Shown: positions 7,750 through 15,934, counted from the first letter of the stretch. The stretch is 64,000 nt of DNA from Erythrobacter sp. YT30 (GCF_001542875.1 NZ_LMAF01000002.1:1821501-1885500), one strand, 5' to 3'. Numbers and translations are program-made. Notes: generated by a model from the letters alone, not told the origin.

Positions 7750-8253
7750 ATGAGTGACGAAACAATGCTTGCCGAAAGACCACGCGAACATTCCGGCCTT
7801 TCGGATTACCTACGCGAACCGTTCAACCGGCTGCGCGGAGAAGTCGATCGGATTTTCGACGAATTCCCACCCCGGTTTCCGGCGACAAATCTTGGAATTC
7901 GCTACCTGGCGTCATTGCCGATGCCTGCATTGGAGATGCGGGAGACGGACAAGGAATACCATCTTTCGGTCGAATTGCCCGGCGTGCCAGGAGATGAAGT
8001 CGATATCAGCGTCGAAGGCGATCTGCTGATCGTGAAAGGCGAGAAAAAGGAAGAGCGCGAAGAGAAGGAGCGCGACTATACAGTCTCCGAGCGTAGCTAT
8101 GGGATGTTCGAGCGGCGAGTTGCGCTTCCAGCTGATTGCGATGTCGAAGGCATTGAGGCGAGTTCTGAAAATGGCGTGATCGCAATCACTATCCCGCGGA
8201 TCAAAACCGCTCCTGACAAGGGGCGCAAAATTGAGATTTCCGCAAAGAGCTGA
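7750..8253 (+). CDS. Hsp20/alpha-crystallin small heat shock protein
   Basis: A 167-residue ATP-independent holdase chaperone that binds unfolding proteins and forms oligomers. The alpha-crystallin domain spans about 55-150 (MPALEMRETDKEYHLSVELPG-like beginning, then GDLLIVKGEKKEE and SYGMFERRVALPADCD). The conserved C-terminal I-x-I-type anchor appears within ITIPRIK, and the chain ends in a short basic tail. Start ATG at 7750 after GGGAG. Monocistronic: its own upstream gap holds site E and the ribosome-site hairpin, and a strong terminator follows at 8288-8331. Confidence 0.95.
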   Translation: MSDETMLAERPREHSGLSDYLREPFNRLRGEVDRIFDEFPPRFPATNLGIRYLASLPMPALEMRETDKEYHLSVELPGVPGDEVDISVEGDLLIVKGEKKEEREEKERDYTVSERSYGMFERRVALPADCDVEGIEASSENGVIAITIPRIKTAPDKGRKIEISAKS

Positions 8254-8287
8254 GCGGGGTTGGGGAGAGAACCTCTAGCCAGCTCAC

Positions 8288-8331
8288 GGGCCATCCTGCG
8301 CCAATCCAACCGGGGCGGGATGGCCCTTTTT
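8288..8331 (+). terminator. Rho-independent terminator after hsp20
   Basis: A 9-bp perfect stem, GGGCCATCC (8288-8296) with GGATGGCCC (8318-8326), followed by TTTTT. The loop is long (21 nt) but the U tract is directly attached. Confidence 0.75.
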
Positions 8332-8351
8332 CAGCAATGAAGGTCTATTAG

Positions 8352-8381
8352 ATTCTAAATTAGGTGTTGCTAATTTAGAAT
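8352..8381. promoter_or_regulatory. bigR: BigR-type operator: perfect 12-bp inverted repeat
   Basis: ATTCTAAATTAG (8352-8363) and CTAATTTAGAAT (8370-8381) are perfect inverted copies separated by GTGTTG, 20 nt upstream of the bigR start. The AT-rich half-site resembles the operators described for BigR/SqrR sulfide repressors. It would block the promoter of the whole operon 8401-12359, including the regulator itself. Confidence 0.85.
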
Positions 8382-8400
8382 GTGTTTATACATTGCTGAG

Positions 8401-8748
8401 ATGAACATTGAAAGCTCACTCGACTTCGAAGCAATGAAGGCAAATGCTGGCGAGGCTGCGGACTATCTGCGCGCGCTTTCGAACCGGCCCCGGCTACTGA
8501 TCCTTTGCCACCTTATCGATGCGCAAGAACTATCAGTGGGGCAATTGGTTGATCGCATCGGGATAAGCCAATCGGCCTTGTCGCAGCATCTTGCAAAGCT
8601 GCGCGCTCAGGGAATGATCGCCTACCGCCGCGAGGCTCAAACGCTCTTTTACAGGATCGCCGACTGGCGCGCCGAACGCATACTCGAAACGCTGCATGAT
8701 CTCTTTTGCACCAACGAGCAGCAAATCGATGGTGAGGAACGAACATGA
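8401..8748 (+). CDS. bigR: BigR/SqrR-like ArsR-family persulfide-sensing repressor
   Basis: A 115-residue winged-helix repressor. The recognition helix region is ISQSALSQHLAKLRAQGMI (about 55-73). Two cysteines, C36 (LLILCHL) and C103 (DLFCTN), lie 67 residues apart, close to the spacing of the redox pair of BigR and SqrR that forms a disulfide or polysulfide bridge and releases DNA. No arsenic or metal ELCVCDL-type motif is present. An alternative ATG at 8380 would overlap the operator, so I prefer 8401. Its stop overlaps the dioxygenase start by 4 nt (ATGA). Function follows from the cysteine pair, operator and neighbours. Confidence 0.9.
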   Translation: MNIESSLDFEAMKANAGEAADYLRALSNRPRLLILCHLIDAQELSVGQLVDRIGISQSALSQHLAKLRAQGMIAYRREAQTLFYRIADWRAERILETLHDLFCTNEQQIDGEERT

Positions 8749-9683
8749 CGACCATGACGCTTGATCAGCACATTACGACTGCGAGCGACATGATCGGGCA
8801 GGTCATTAGCGGGGAGGCAACCGCGCCAATTGTTCGCGGTTTCTTTCACGAACCCACGTTCACCGCCTCTTACGTCGTGCACGATCGGGCCACCAGTCGT
8901 GCCGCGATCATAGATTCGGTGCTCGACTTCGATCAGGCATCAGGCCGAACCTCGAGCGCTTTTGCAGATGCAATGATCGACTACATCCGCGATGCTGGGT
9001 TGGGAGTGGAATTCATCCTCGAGACTCACGCACACGCCGATCACCTCTCCGCCGCCCCATATATGCAGGAGCAGCTGGGCGGAGAGATCGTAATCGGTCA
9101 CGAAATCCTGACCGTACAGGAGGTATTCGGCAAGGTATTCAACGAAGGCACCAGCTTCGCACGCGATGGCTCGCAATTCGACCGTTTGATTAGCGATGGG
9201 GAGCAGTTGCAGCTTGGCGAGTTGGAGATCCTTGCTCTTCATGTTCCAGGCCACACTCCAGCTGATCTAGCCTATGTCATTGGCGATGCGGTGTTCGTGG
9301 GCGACACAATGTTCATGCCCGACTACGGCACTGCCCGGGCAGATTTTCCCGGCGGCGATGCGCGGACACTGTTCCGTTCGATCCGCCGCCTTATGGCATT
9401 GCCTGACGCAACACGCGTCTTCTTGTGCCACGATTACAAGGCGCCAGGACGCGAGGATTTCGTTTGGGAAACCACGGTCGGAAAGCAGCGCGAGGAAAAC
9501 GTCCACGCGCATGATGGCATAAGCGAAGATGACTTTGTCGCCATGCGCACTGCGCGCGACAAGACGCTGGGTATGCCGAAGCTCATCCTCCCTTCGATCC
9601 AGATTAACATGCGTGCCGGGCACCTCCCCGAACCGGAGCCAAATGGCACGCGTTATCTGAAACTGCCTCTCAACAGCCTCTAA
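8745..9683 (+). CDS. blh: Persulfide dioxygenase, Blh/ETHE1 type
   Basis: A 312-residue metallo-beta-lactamase fold enzyme that oxidises glutathione persulfide to sulfite using a mononuclear iron. Metal-binding residues are visible: H95, H97, D99 and H100 in THAHADH, H170 in VPGHTPAD, D187 in VGDTMF and H229 in FLCHDY. The block MPDYGTARADFPGGDA is characteristic of the ETHE1/Blh branch. No rhodanese domain is fused. Second gene in the sulfide operon, coupled to the repressor upstream and followed after about 14 nt by the first YeeE/YedE gene. Confidence 0.92.
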   Translation: MTTMTLDQHITTASDMIGQVISGEATAPIVRGFFHEPTFTASYVVHDRATSRAAIIDSVLDFDQASGRTSSAFADAMIDYIRDAGLGVEFILETHAHADHLSAAPYMQEQLGGEIVIGHEILTVQEVFGKVFNEGTSFARDGSQFDRLISDGEQLQLGELEILALHVPGHTPADLAYVIGDAVFVGDTMFMPDYGTARADFPGGDARTLFRSIRRLMALPDATRVFLCHDYKAPGREDFVWETTVGKQREENVHAHDGISEDDFVAMRTARDKTLGMPKLILPSIQINMRAGHLPEPEPNGTRYLKLPLNSL

Positions 9684-9697
9684 GAAAAGGTCAGGCG

Positions 9698-10135
9698 ATG
9701 TCTCCAATTGATCCGATGGATCCGTTTGTCGCGCTAGGCGGCGGCCTGATGATCGGCGTTGCTGCAGGCGTGCTGCTTATTTTTTCCGGGCGCATAGCGG
9801 GGATCAGTGGCATCGTTGCTCGCGCGACGGGAACCTCGAGTGGAGGTATGCCTATGGGACAGGCGATGGCATTCGTGATTGGAATGCCTATTGGCGCATT
9901 CCTGGTTGGTTCACGGGTGCGGTCTCCCGAAATCGTCGTTACAAATTCAGTCCCGTTATTGATCGCGGCGGGGCTTTTGGTGGGTGTCGGCACGAGAATG
10001 GGCAATGGCTGCACTAGCGGACATGGGGTGTGCGGCATGGCGCGCCTCTCGCCGCGCTCACTTGTAGCTACGGGATCCTTTATGTTCACTGGCTTCGCGA
10101 TTGTCGCGGCCACTCGTTTCCTCGCAGCTGGATAA
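9698..10135 (+). CDS. YeeE/YedE-family half transporter, first subunit
   Basis: A 145-residue integral membrane protein with about four hydrophobic helices. It bears the family signature NGCTSGHGVCGMARLSPRS (about residues 105-123), in which cysteines line a channel that in YeeE homologues carries thiosulfate or other reduced sulfur compounds. Full-length YeeE is roughly twice as long; here the two halves are separate genes, as in other blh operons (PmpA/PmpB type). Start ATG at 9698 has AAAAGG upstream. Direction and exact substrate are unknown. Confidence 0.88.
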   Translation: MSPIDPMDPFVALGGGLMIGVAAGVLLIFSGRIAGISGIVARATGTSSGGMPMGQAMAFVIGMPIGAFLVGSRVRSPEIVVTNSVPLLIAAGLLVGVGTRMGNGCTSGHGVCGMARLSPRSLVATGSFMFTGFAIVAATRFLAAG

Positions 10136-10142
10136 GGCCTTC

Positions 10143-10577
10143 ATGAGAATTCTCATCGCACTTATGGCTGGAGCATTTTTTGGAGGCGGGCTGGTTGTTT
10201 CCGACATGGTCAATCCGGCCCGTGTGCTCGCTTTCCTCGATGTATTTGGCGATTGGGATCCAGCGCTGGCATTCGTCATGGGTGGCGCGATAATCCCTTC
10301 TGCCATCGCTTATTGGTTCTCAAAGAAACTCACACGACCGCTGATCGAAGAGAAATTCTTCGTGCCCCAAAACCGCACGATTGATGGAAGATTGATCATC
10401 CGCGCCCTTATCTTCGGTGCGGGTTGGGGGCTTGCCGGATATTGTCCGGGACCTGCGATTGCAGGTATCGCTTTCGCAGATTGGCAGCCAATCGTTTTCG
10501 TGGCGGCCATGCTTGCTGGGATGTGGCTCTTCCGGCTGTCGAGCGAGTTAGTCCAAAGCCAGCGATCCGTAGCATGA
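10143..10577 (+). CDS. YeeE/YedE-family half transporter, second subunit
   Basis: A 144-residue integral membrane protein with about four helices and the second-half signature FGAGWGLAGYCPGPAI (about residues 91-106) containing the conserved cysteine. I chose ATG 10143, 7 nt after the stop of the first half; an in-frame GTG at 10101 would overlap that gene by 35 nt and add a non-conserved leader. With the preceding gene it should form one sulfur-compound transporter in the inner membrane. Cotranscribed in the BigR operon. Confidence 0.88.
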   Translation: MRILIALMAGAFFGGGLVVSDMVNPARVLAFLDVFGDWDPALAFVMGGAIIPSAIAYWFSKKLTRPLIEEKFFVPQNRTIDGRLIIRALIFGAGWGLAGYCPGPAIAGIAFADWQPIVFVAAMLAGMWLFRLSSELVQSQRSVA

Positions 10578-10586
10578 TGGTCTAGG

Positions 10587-12359
10587 GTGAAGGCCTTGTC
10601 CCGCTTTGCCGGATATCTCCCGATCCTCGAGTGGGTGCGGGAGTATAATCGCGGTGCCTTGGGCAGCGACGTGATGGCGGCTGTGATCGTCACCATTATG
10701 CTTATTCCGCAAAGTCTTGCTTATGCGTTGCTCGCTGGTTTGCCTCCGGTGGTGGGTCTCTATGCCTCGATCCTGCCGCTTGTGGCATACGCTCTACTAG
10801 GAACGAGCCGAACGCTCGCGGTGGGACCCGTCGCTGTCATTTCACTCATGACGGCATCGGCAGCAGGAAGCGTGGCCGCAACCGGGACAGCCGAGTATCT
10901 CGAAGCGGCCATTACTCTGGCCTTTCTTTCTGGGATTATGCTTGCAGTTCTGGGATTTGTGCGCGCAGGCTTTTTGGCCAACCTCCTTTCGCACCCTGTG
11001 ATCTCAGGGTTTATCACTGCAAGCGGCATCCTGATTGCTACAAGCCAGCTAAGGCACATCCTCGGGATTGAGGGAGGGGGGGATACACTCCCGAAACAGA
11101 TTAAAGGGCTGGCGCCCAACATCGGCGACTTTAACATCCCGACTATCCTAATCGGCGTCAGCAGTCTCGCTTTCCTGTTCTGGGTGCGAAAGGGCGCCAA
11201 GCCGCTTCTTGTGATCCTCGGCTTCAAGCCGAACATCGCCGACATACTGGCAAAGGCCGGCCCAATTCTGGCAGTGATCGCTGCAATCCTCGCGGTGATG
11301 CTCGGCGGGCTCACGGAACGCGGCGTCGCTGTCGTTGGTGCAATCCCAAGCGGGCTCCCGCCGTTCGCAGTGCCTCAAGTCGATTTCGGCCTGTGGAGCC
11401 AGCTCTGGTTACCCGCGCTGCTTATCTCAATAATCGGTTTTGTCGAAAGCGTCTCGGTCGCTCAGACGCTCGCCGCCAAACGCCGCCAGCGCATCTCGCC
11501 TGATCAAGAGCTTGTCGGCCTTGGCGCGAGTAATATCGCAGCCGCCTTTTCAGGTGGGTATCCCGTTACAGGGGGCTTTGCACGTTCGGTGGTGAATTTC
11601 GATGCAGGAGCGCGCACTCCTGCAGCAGGAGCATATACCGCGGTGGGCATTGGTCTGGCTTCGATCTTTCTCACCCCGCTCCTGTTCTTGCTTCCCATCG
11701 CTACCCTCGCAGCGACCATTATCGTCGCAGTAGTTAGTCTCATTGACTTTAAGACACCGCTGCACCTGTGGAAGTATTCAAAGAGCGACTTTGCCGCCCA
11801 CACTGCGACCATTGTGATGACGCTGGCAATGGGCGTAGAAGTAGGCGTCATTGTGGGCGTGGTCACCGGTCTGATACTCTATCTCTGGAGAGCTTCTCGA
11901 CCCCATGCAGCAGTGGTCGGCCGTGTGCCGGGATCAGAGCATTACCGAAACATAGACCGTCACGAGGTCATTACATGGCCTCATATCCTCTCGATCCGCA
12001 TCGATGAAAGTCTGATATTCCTCAACGCTCGCTGGCTGGAAGATTACGTGCTCGAGCGCATGGCGGAGAAGCCTGAACTGCGTCATGTCGTCCTCCTGTG
12101 TTCGGCGGTGAATTCGATTGATGCATCTGGTCTCGAAAGTCTGGAGGCGATTAATCACAGGTTGGCCGATGCCGGGATCAGCCTCCACCTATCTGAGATC
12201 AAAGGACCGGTGATGGATGCGCTGAAAAATTCCGACATCCTTGAGGAGCTTCATGGCATAGTGTTCCTGACGCACGACAGAGCAATCGCTCACTTGATCC
12301 AGCTGACAAGCGGTGAACCAGAGGGTGAGGATCACTGGCACGCGCGTGGTCTGATTTGA
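10587..12359 (+). CDS. SulP-family anion transporter with STAS domain
   Basis: A 590-residue secondary transporter. The membrane domain (about 20-430) has the SulP signature region IPQSLAYALLAGLPPVVGLY, and the cytoplasmic STAS domain lies at about 455-570 (LRHVVLLCSAVNSIDASGLE). SulP proteins move sulfate, sulfite, bicarbonate or other anions. Next to a persulfide dioxygenase it most likely removes sulfite or sulfate, which is inference. The start is a GTG (10587) 9 nt after the preceding stop. Last gene of the BigR operon; a weak hairpin at 12361-12384 follows. Confidence 0.9.
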   Translation: MKALSRFAGYLPILEWVREYNRGALGSDVMAAVIVTIMLIPQSLAYALLAGLPPVVGLYASILPLVAYALLGTSRTLAVGPVAVISLMTASAAGSVAATGTAEYLEAAITLAFLSGIMLAVLGFVRAGFLANLLSHPVISGFITASGILIATSQLRHILGIEGGGDTLPKQIKGLAPNIGDFNIPTILIGVSSLAFLFWVRKGAKPLLVILGFKPNIADILAKAGPILAVIAAILAVMLGGLTERGVAVVGAIPSGLPPFAVPQVDFGLWSQLWLPALLISIIGFVESVSVAQTLAAKRRQRISPDQELVGLGASNIAAAFSGGYPVTGGFARSVVNFDAGARTPAAGAYTAVGIGLASIFLTPLLFLLPIATLAATIIVAVVSLIDFKTPLHLWKYSKSDFAAHTATIVMTLAMGVEVGVIVGVVTGLILYLWRASRPHAAVVGRVPGSEHYRNIDRHEVITWPHILSIRIDESLIFLNARWLEDYVLERMAEKPELRHVVLLCSAVNSIDASGLESLEAINHRLADAGISLHLSEIKGPVMDALKNSDILEELHGIVFLTHDRAIAHLIQLTSGEPEGEDHWHARGLI

Positions 12360-12360
12360 C

Positions 12361-12384
12361 CTCCGATTAAGGAGACCATCGGAG
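12361..12384 (+). terminator. Weak hairpin after the sulfide operon
   Basis: CTCCGAT (12361-12367) can pair with ATCGGAG (12378-12384). There is no U tract, and the right arm is shared with motif site F and with a second small inverted repeat (GGAGAT 12381-12386 / ATCTCC 12395-12400). Termination is doubtful. Confidence 0.3.
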
Positions 12385-12393
12385 ATTTACCTA
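12378..12393. promoter_or_regulatory. Island motif site F (divergent copy)
   Basis: ATCGGAGATTTACCTA, the least perfect of the six copies, in the gap before the CC0125-type lipoprotein gene. The core ATTTAC is kept and the outer arms are weaker. Confidence 0.35.
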
Positions 12394-12454
12394 TATCTCC
12401 TTGGTGCCAACTAGCTCACTTTCCTTCGGCGTATTCGAAGGAGGATCAAGTCGC

Positions 12455-13045
12455 ATGCGTACAAGGTTTCGCGCTTTTACAATGGCAATGACCGGGGCTG
12501 TTGCGCTCATCATGACGGGATGCGCAATGAGCATCACCCCGTACCAACCCCTGAGTGCAGGAAGCAGAGTATCGGGTGGATATTCCGACCTTCGCATTGA
12601 CGAAACGCACTACAGGGTGAGCTTTGCTGGCAACCGCCTCACGTCACGCGAACGGGTTGAGAGCTATCTGCTTTTTCGCGCCGCCGAACTGACGCTGCTC
12701 AAAGGCTATGATTACTTCATAATTGAGGATCGAGAGGTAGAGCACCAGATCCAGCGCGAATTTCAGCGCGACCTATTGTACGATCCCTGGTTTGCCAATC
12801 GGTACGGATATTGGCGGCCATACTGGCGATATTACCGCGTGGGAGCGGGCTGGTATCATTGGTATCCGTATTATGGAGATCCGTTCTGGGCAGACCGCTA
12901 TAGCGTACGAACTATCGAGAGGTTCGAGGCAAGCGCCGATATTGCGCTTGGCAAGGGCACTCGGCCTAACGGCAATTTGCGCAGCTTCGATGCTCGCGAA
13001 GTAAGCGAGCGTCTCTCTCCACAGATTGAATATCCCGAACAATAG
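12455..13045 (+). CDS. CC0125/CC1285-family lipoprotein
   Basis: A 196-residue predicted lipoprotein. The signal peptide ends at a lipobox, IMTGC, with C23 as lipidation site. The mature domain YQPLSAGSRVSGGYSDLRID and the segment RAAELTLLKGYDYFII match a family first annotated in Caulobacter. The middle is rich in Tyr, Trp and Arg (about 110-150). Function is unknown; an outer-membrane or periplasmic location is expected. The ATG at 12455 is preceded by GAAGGAGG, so an upstream in-frame TTG is unlikely to be used. It may be controlled by site F. Confidence 0.85.
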   Translation: MRTRFRAFTMAMTGAVALIMTGCAMSITPYQPLSAGSRVSGGYSDLRIDETHYRVSFAGNRLTSRERVESYLLFRAAELTLLKGYDYFIIEDREVEHQIQREFQRDLLYDPWFANRYGYWRPYWRYYRVGAGWYHWYPYYGDPFWADRYSVRTIERFEASADIALGKGTRPNGNLRSFDAREVSERLSPQIEYPEQ

Positions 13046-13090
13046 AGACGAGTCACAAAAATGCGACTGAACCTGAGATGAGGGGCACCG

Positions 13091-14113
13091 TCATGGCGCA
13101 AGAGACAGGAGCAGAGTGACACCGGCGAAATAGACGATAATCGCTGCGATAGAGTCTTCGCCCATCCGCAGGACTGTACGATCTCGCCGCTCAATCAGAC
13201 CTATTACAAACAACCCTGTCAGAAGCAGGGCCAACATGGTTGCCGCTATTTCAAAGCCACCTGCCTGCTCGATTACACTGGGTCCCGGAGCCACGAGATC
13301 AATCGCAAGGATTATCGCGAGATTGAACATGTTCGAGCCGAAAATTTCGCCGATAGCGAGTTCGTAGCGTCGATGTGGCATTGCCCCCAGAATGGCGCTG
13401 GCTTCGGGCAATGATGTTGCCACTGCGATTATGAGCAGGCCGACAACACCCGTGCTCAATCCAGTCTCGATGGCAATGGTTTCCCCAGCATTGGCAAGAG
13501 TAACTCCTCCAACAAGGATGACGGTTGAGAAACCGGTAAGCGCGAGAGCAAGTCTGCCCGTTGGAATAGATCTCTGACGCGCTTCCTCGGTCACTTCGAG
13601 GTCAGGTGGATTAACGACCTGCCACATTGGGCGGCGTTCGGCGCGATCAGAGATAAGGAGGGCAACGACGACGCAAGCGAAAATGGCAAAGGACCAGGCA
13701 CTGGCGGGTCCGCCCCAATCACCTCCACCGATACCGATGGCCGCCCCCACAAATGCAAAAAGCGTCATGCTCAAAACACCCTGGATCAGGGTCACCGGGC
13801 GCGCGACAACCGACGTCAAGGGCTTTGACCCCATGGCCATATCTGCAAGAGCCAGTAGCAGTAGGTTAAGGCTCGCACTGCCCAATATATCGTCCAACGA
13901 AAGGAGCGGAACGCCGATGGCAGCTGCTGTGGTTCCAGTGGCGAGTTCGGGAAGGGACGTGATGCCACCAAGCACCAGCATTCCCGCTATACCCTGACCG
14001 ATGCCGGTCTTGTCGCTTAAGGCCACGACGTATGCTGGGAGCCTAGTGCCAGCCCACCAGACAGCTGACGCTGCTAGAACAAAAACAAAGACCGATTGCC
14101 ACAATGGCGTCAT
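13091..14113 (-). CDS. Ca2+/Na+ (CaCA family) antiporter
   Basis: A 340-residue inner-membrane cation exchanger with two homologous halves. The alpha repeats are visible as GGITSLPELATG (about 51-62) and AVATSLPEASAILGAM (about 225-240), each carrying the conserved acidic residue. About ten hydrophobic helices. The family exchanges Ca2+ for Na+ or H+. It is convergent with the lipoprotein gene (45-bp gap) and lies downstream of the bactofilin-like gene on the same strand, 90 bp away. That gap contains a partial motif-like TTTTACGGC near 14124 that I do not count as a site. Confidence 0.88.
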   Translation of the reverse strand: MTPLWQSVFVFVLAASAVWWAGTRLPAYVVALSDKTGIGQGIAGMLVLGGITSLPELATGTTAAAIGVPLLSLDDILGSASLNLLLLALADMAMGSKPLTSVVARPVTLIQGVLSMTLFAFVGAAIGIGGGDWGGPASAWSFAIFACVVVALLISDRAERRPMWQVVNPPDLEVTEEARQRSIPTGRLALALTGFSTVILVGGVTLANAGETIAIETGLSTGVVGLLIIAVATSLPEASAILGAMPHRRYELAIGEIFGSNMFNLAIILAIDLVAPGPSVIEQAGGFEIAATMLALLLTGLFVIGLIERRDRTVLRMGEDSIAAIIVYFAGVTLLLSLAP

Positions 14114-14203
14114 TGGCGGGCTCTTTTACGGCAATCTTGCAGTTGGACACGGCGACACGCTTTTCGGGCCGCCGTGGTTCCGACAATTCAATCGGTCATC
14201 CCA

Positions 14204-15406
14204 TCAAGCCATTGCGGGCGCGGTTGGAGCGGCTTGAGGCGGATTGGAAAGCATGCCCAACACCTGCCTGCCAAATGCACCGAGCCCGAACAGCATCGCG
14301 AGGAGCATAACGACCAAGCCAACAATGGGGATCAGTGCGAGCGCCAATAGGACTACAACGCCACCCAACGGCCACATGATTTGCTCAAATGTGCTCTCGG
14401 CATCTCCGGCCTTTCGCGTGAGCGCTTTGCGCGCAGCCATACCGATGAAGTGTGCGGTGACTGCAACAGCAATTGGAGTGAGGGCTAGTGACGCCACGAA
14501 CAGGAAGATGGCGAGTGGGATTCCGACACCAGTCCAAAAAAGCAAAACTCCCAATACCGGGACTATGAACGCAAACAGGACGCCTATGCCAAGGGCTTGA
14601 AGTGGCTTCCCACCGAGCATTTGCGAAGTTGCGTGCATCACGCGCGGGACAATCAAGACGAGCAGAGCGACTATCACGAAGTAGCTGATGATCATCGATA
14701 TGCTGAAGAACAAAAAGAACTGTCCAACACCCTTTGCTGCGTCTTCTACTTCGTAGGCGTCGGAAGATTGCAGCTGGGTCCGCTCTCCCTCAATAACTGC
14801 TGCCGGGTCAACCACCAGATTGGAGCCGCGATATATGAGATCGCCTTCGATCCGAGCCCTGGGGCCAAAAGTGATCGTATCACCCGACAAACGAGCCGTT
14901 CCCGAAACAACTGAGTTCACGAATATTTCGTTCGCGCCAATCCGAAGGTCCTGGCCAACTGGTGCTTCGAAACGCACCTCTCCGCCAGCGACGACAGCAG
15001 TGCCACCGATCTCGAAAGTCTCTCTCGCGACGACTTCACCGCCAGCGATAATGACATCGTCGGCGACTGTTGCAGCGTCCATCTGGATATCCCCTCCGGC
15101 TGCAATAAGATCATTCACTTGAGCATTCGATACTCTCAAATCGCCGCCAGCAAGAAAGAGGTGATCAGCCTCTGCGCCGCTCACCTCAATCGTACTTCCA
15201 GCGGCAAAGAGATCATCCGTTGTCTTTTGTGAAACGTTCAGATCCTCGGCAGCGGCGAAAACCATGTCGCTTTCCAAAAATGCGTTTGTTGAGTTCGACT
15301 CTTCTACACTTTGGCCAACGGTACTTGCTGGCAAGGCAAGAGCGCCACATGCGGCGATCAATCCAAGTGTAAGGCGTTTGAGAGGCACATTTTTGAAGAC
15401 AGTCAT
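14204..15406 (-). CDS. Exported bactofilin-like beta-helix protein with C-terminal membrane domain
   Basis: A 400-residue protein. A signal peptide (about 1-30) is followed by a right-handed beta-helix-like region (about 45-190) with short repeats such as DDLFAAGSTIEVSG and NDLIAAGGDIQMDA, similar to bactofilin/polymer-forming domains. The C-terminal half (about 225-390) has four or so hydrophobic helices. So the polymer-like domain faces the periplasm rather than the cytoplasm, unlike classic bactofilins. Role may be envelope organisation; this is inference. I chose ATG 15406 (AAGGGA 7 nt upstream) over an in-frame GTG at 15421. Site C lies about 70 nt upstream. Confidence 0.75.
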   Translation of the reverse strand: MTVFKNVPLKRLTLGLIAACGALALPASTVGQSVEESNSTNAFLESDMVFAAAEDLNVSQKTTDDLFAAGSTIEVSGAEADHLFLAGGDLRVSNAQVNDLIAAGGDIQMDAATVADDVIIAGGEVVARETFEIGGTAVVAGGEVRFEAPVGQDLRIGANEIFVNSVVSGTARLSGDTITFGPRARIEGDLIYRGSNLVVDPAAVIEGERTQLQSSDAYEVEDAAKGVGQFFLFFSISMIISYFVIVALLVLIVPRVMHATSQMLGGKPLQALGIGVLFAFIVPVLGVLLFWTGVGIPLAIFLFVASLALTPIAVAVTAHFIGMAARKALTRKAGDAESTFEQIMWPLGGVVVLLALALIPIVGLVVMLLAMLFGLGAFGRQVLGMLSNPPQAAPTAPAMA

Positions 15407-15478
15407 GGCAAATCCCTTCACGCCGAGCGCTTTGCCCGACTATTTACCAATTGTGCCGCTCGTGGTTGGTAGCCAGTA

Positions 15479-15494
15479 TCCGTAAATGTCCGGA
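15479..15494. promoter_or_regulatory. Island motif site C
   Basis: TCCGTAAATGTCCGGA on the plus strand (TCCGGACATTTACGGA on the minus strand), with TCCG/CGGA ends. It is upstream of the bactofilin-like gene and just past the 3' end of the DksA/TraR-type gene. Confidence 0.5.
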
Positions 15495-15525
15495 TGATGC
15501 GCTCAGTTGCCTTTTCTCGACAGAT

Positions 15526-15843
15526 TTACGAAGCGCAAGCGATGCAGCGAGTTGCAATCGGGCGGGCTTTAAGCCGTTCCTCGGCGATCGCGTTGCCACA
15601 TTGAGCGCATGTCCCGTAAGTCCCGTTCTCGATGCGCGCCAAGGCATAGCCAATCTGTTTCATCTCGGCTCTGAGCGCATCATCAATGCCTTCCAGCGCC
15701 TCGTCATCGGCCAAATCAACCGCTTGCTCGCTGAAATCGGCATCGAGCGGGTGGCGCAGGTCGTCCTCAATGATCTCTGCGCGATCAAGAAGATCCTTGA
15801 AACGTGCTTTGAGGACAGTTGCGAATTGGGCATTTTTTGTCAT
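15526..15843 (-). CDS. DksA/TraR-type C4 zinc-finger protein
   Basis: A 105-residue protein. The N-terminal two thirds is helical (coiled-coil like), and the C-terminus holds a zinc finger, CAQCG then CIAC, in GTYGTCAQCGNAIAEERL. Such small proteins enter the RNA polymerase secondary channel and modulate transcription under stress. The coiled-coil tip here lacks an obvious DxxDxA motif as in DksA, so the effect cannot be predicted. Divergent from the universal stress gene; the shared gap carries site D. Confidence 0.85.
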   Translation of the reverse strand: MTKNAQFATVLKARFKDLLDRAEIIEDDLRHPLDADFSEQAVDLADDEALEGIDDALRAEMKQIGYALARIENGTYGTCAQCGNAIAEERLKARPIATRCIACAS

Positions 15844-15918
15844 GGGTGCAATCCGGATAAGCAGCCGTGACCACCACGGCGATCTCTCTTCTTAGGGCGC
15901 ACCGGACGCCCAAGGCGC

Positions 15919-15934
15919 TACGGCAATTTACGTA
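15919..15934. promoter_or_regulatory. Island motif site D
   Basis: TACGGCAATTTACGTA with TACG/CGTA ends, in the divergent gap between the DksA/TraR-type gene (starts 15843, minus) and the universal stress gene (15999, plus). It could serve either promoter. Confidence 0.5.

Noticed and set aside
8401..8748. Arsenic-responsive ArsR
   Set aside because: No ELCVCDL-type metal site; cysteine spacing, operator and neighbours fit BigR/SqrR.
14117..14133. TTTTACGGC before the Ca2+/Na+ antiporter as a seventh motif copy
   Set aside because: Only the core resembles the motif; the outer half does not match.
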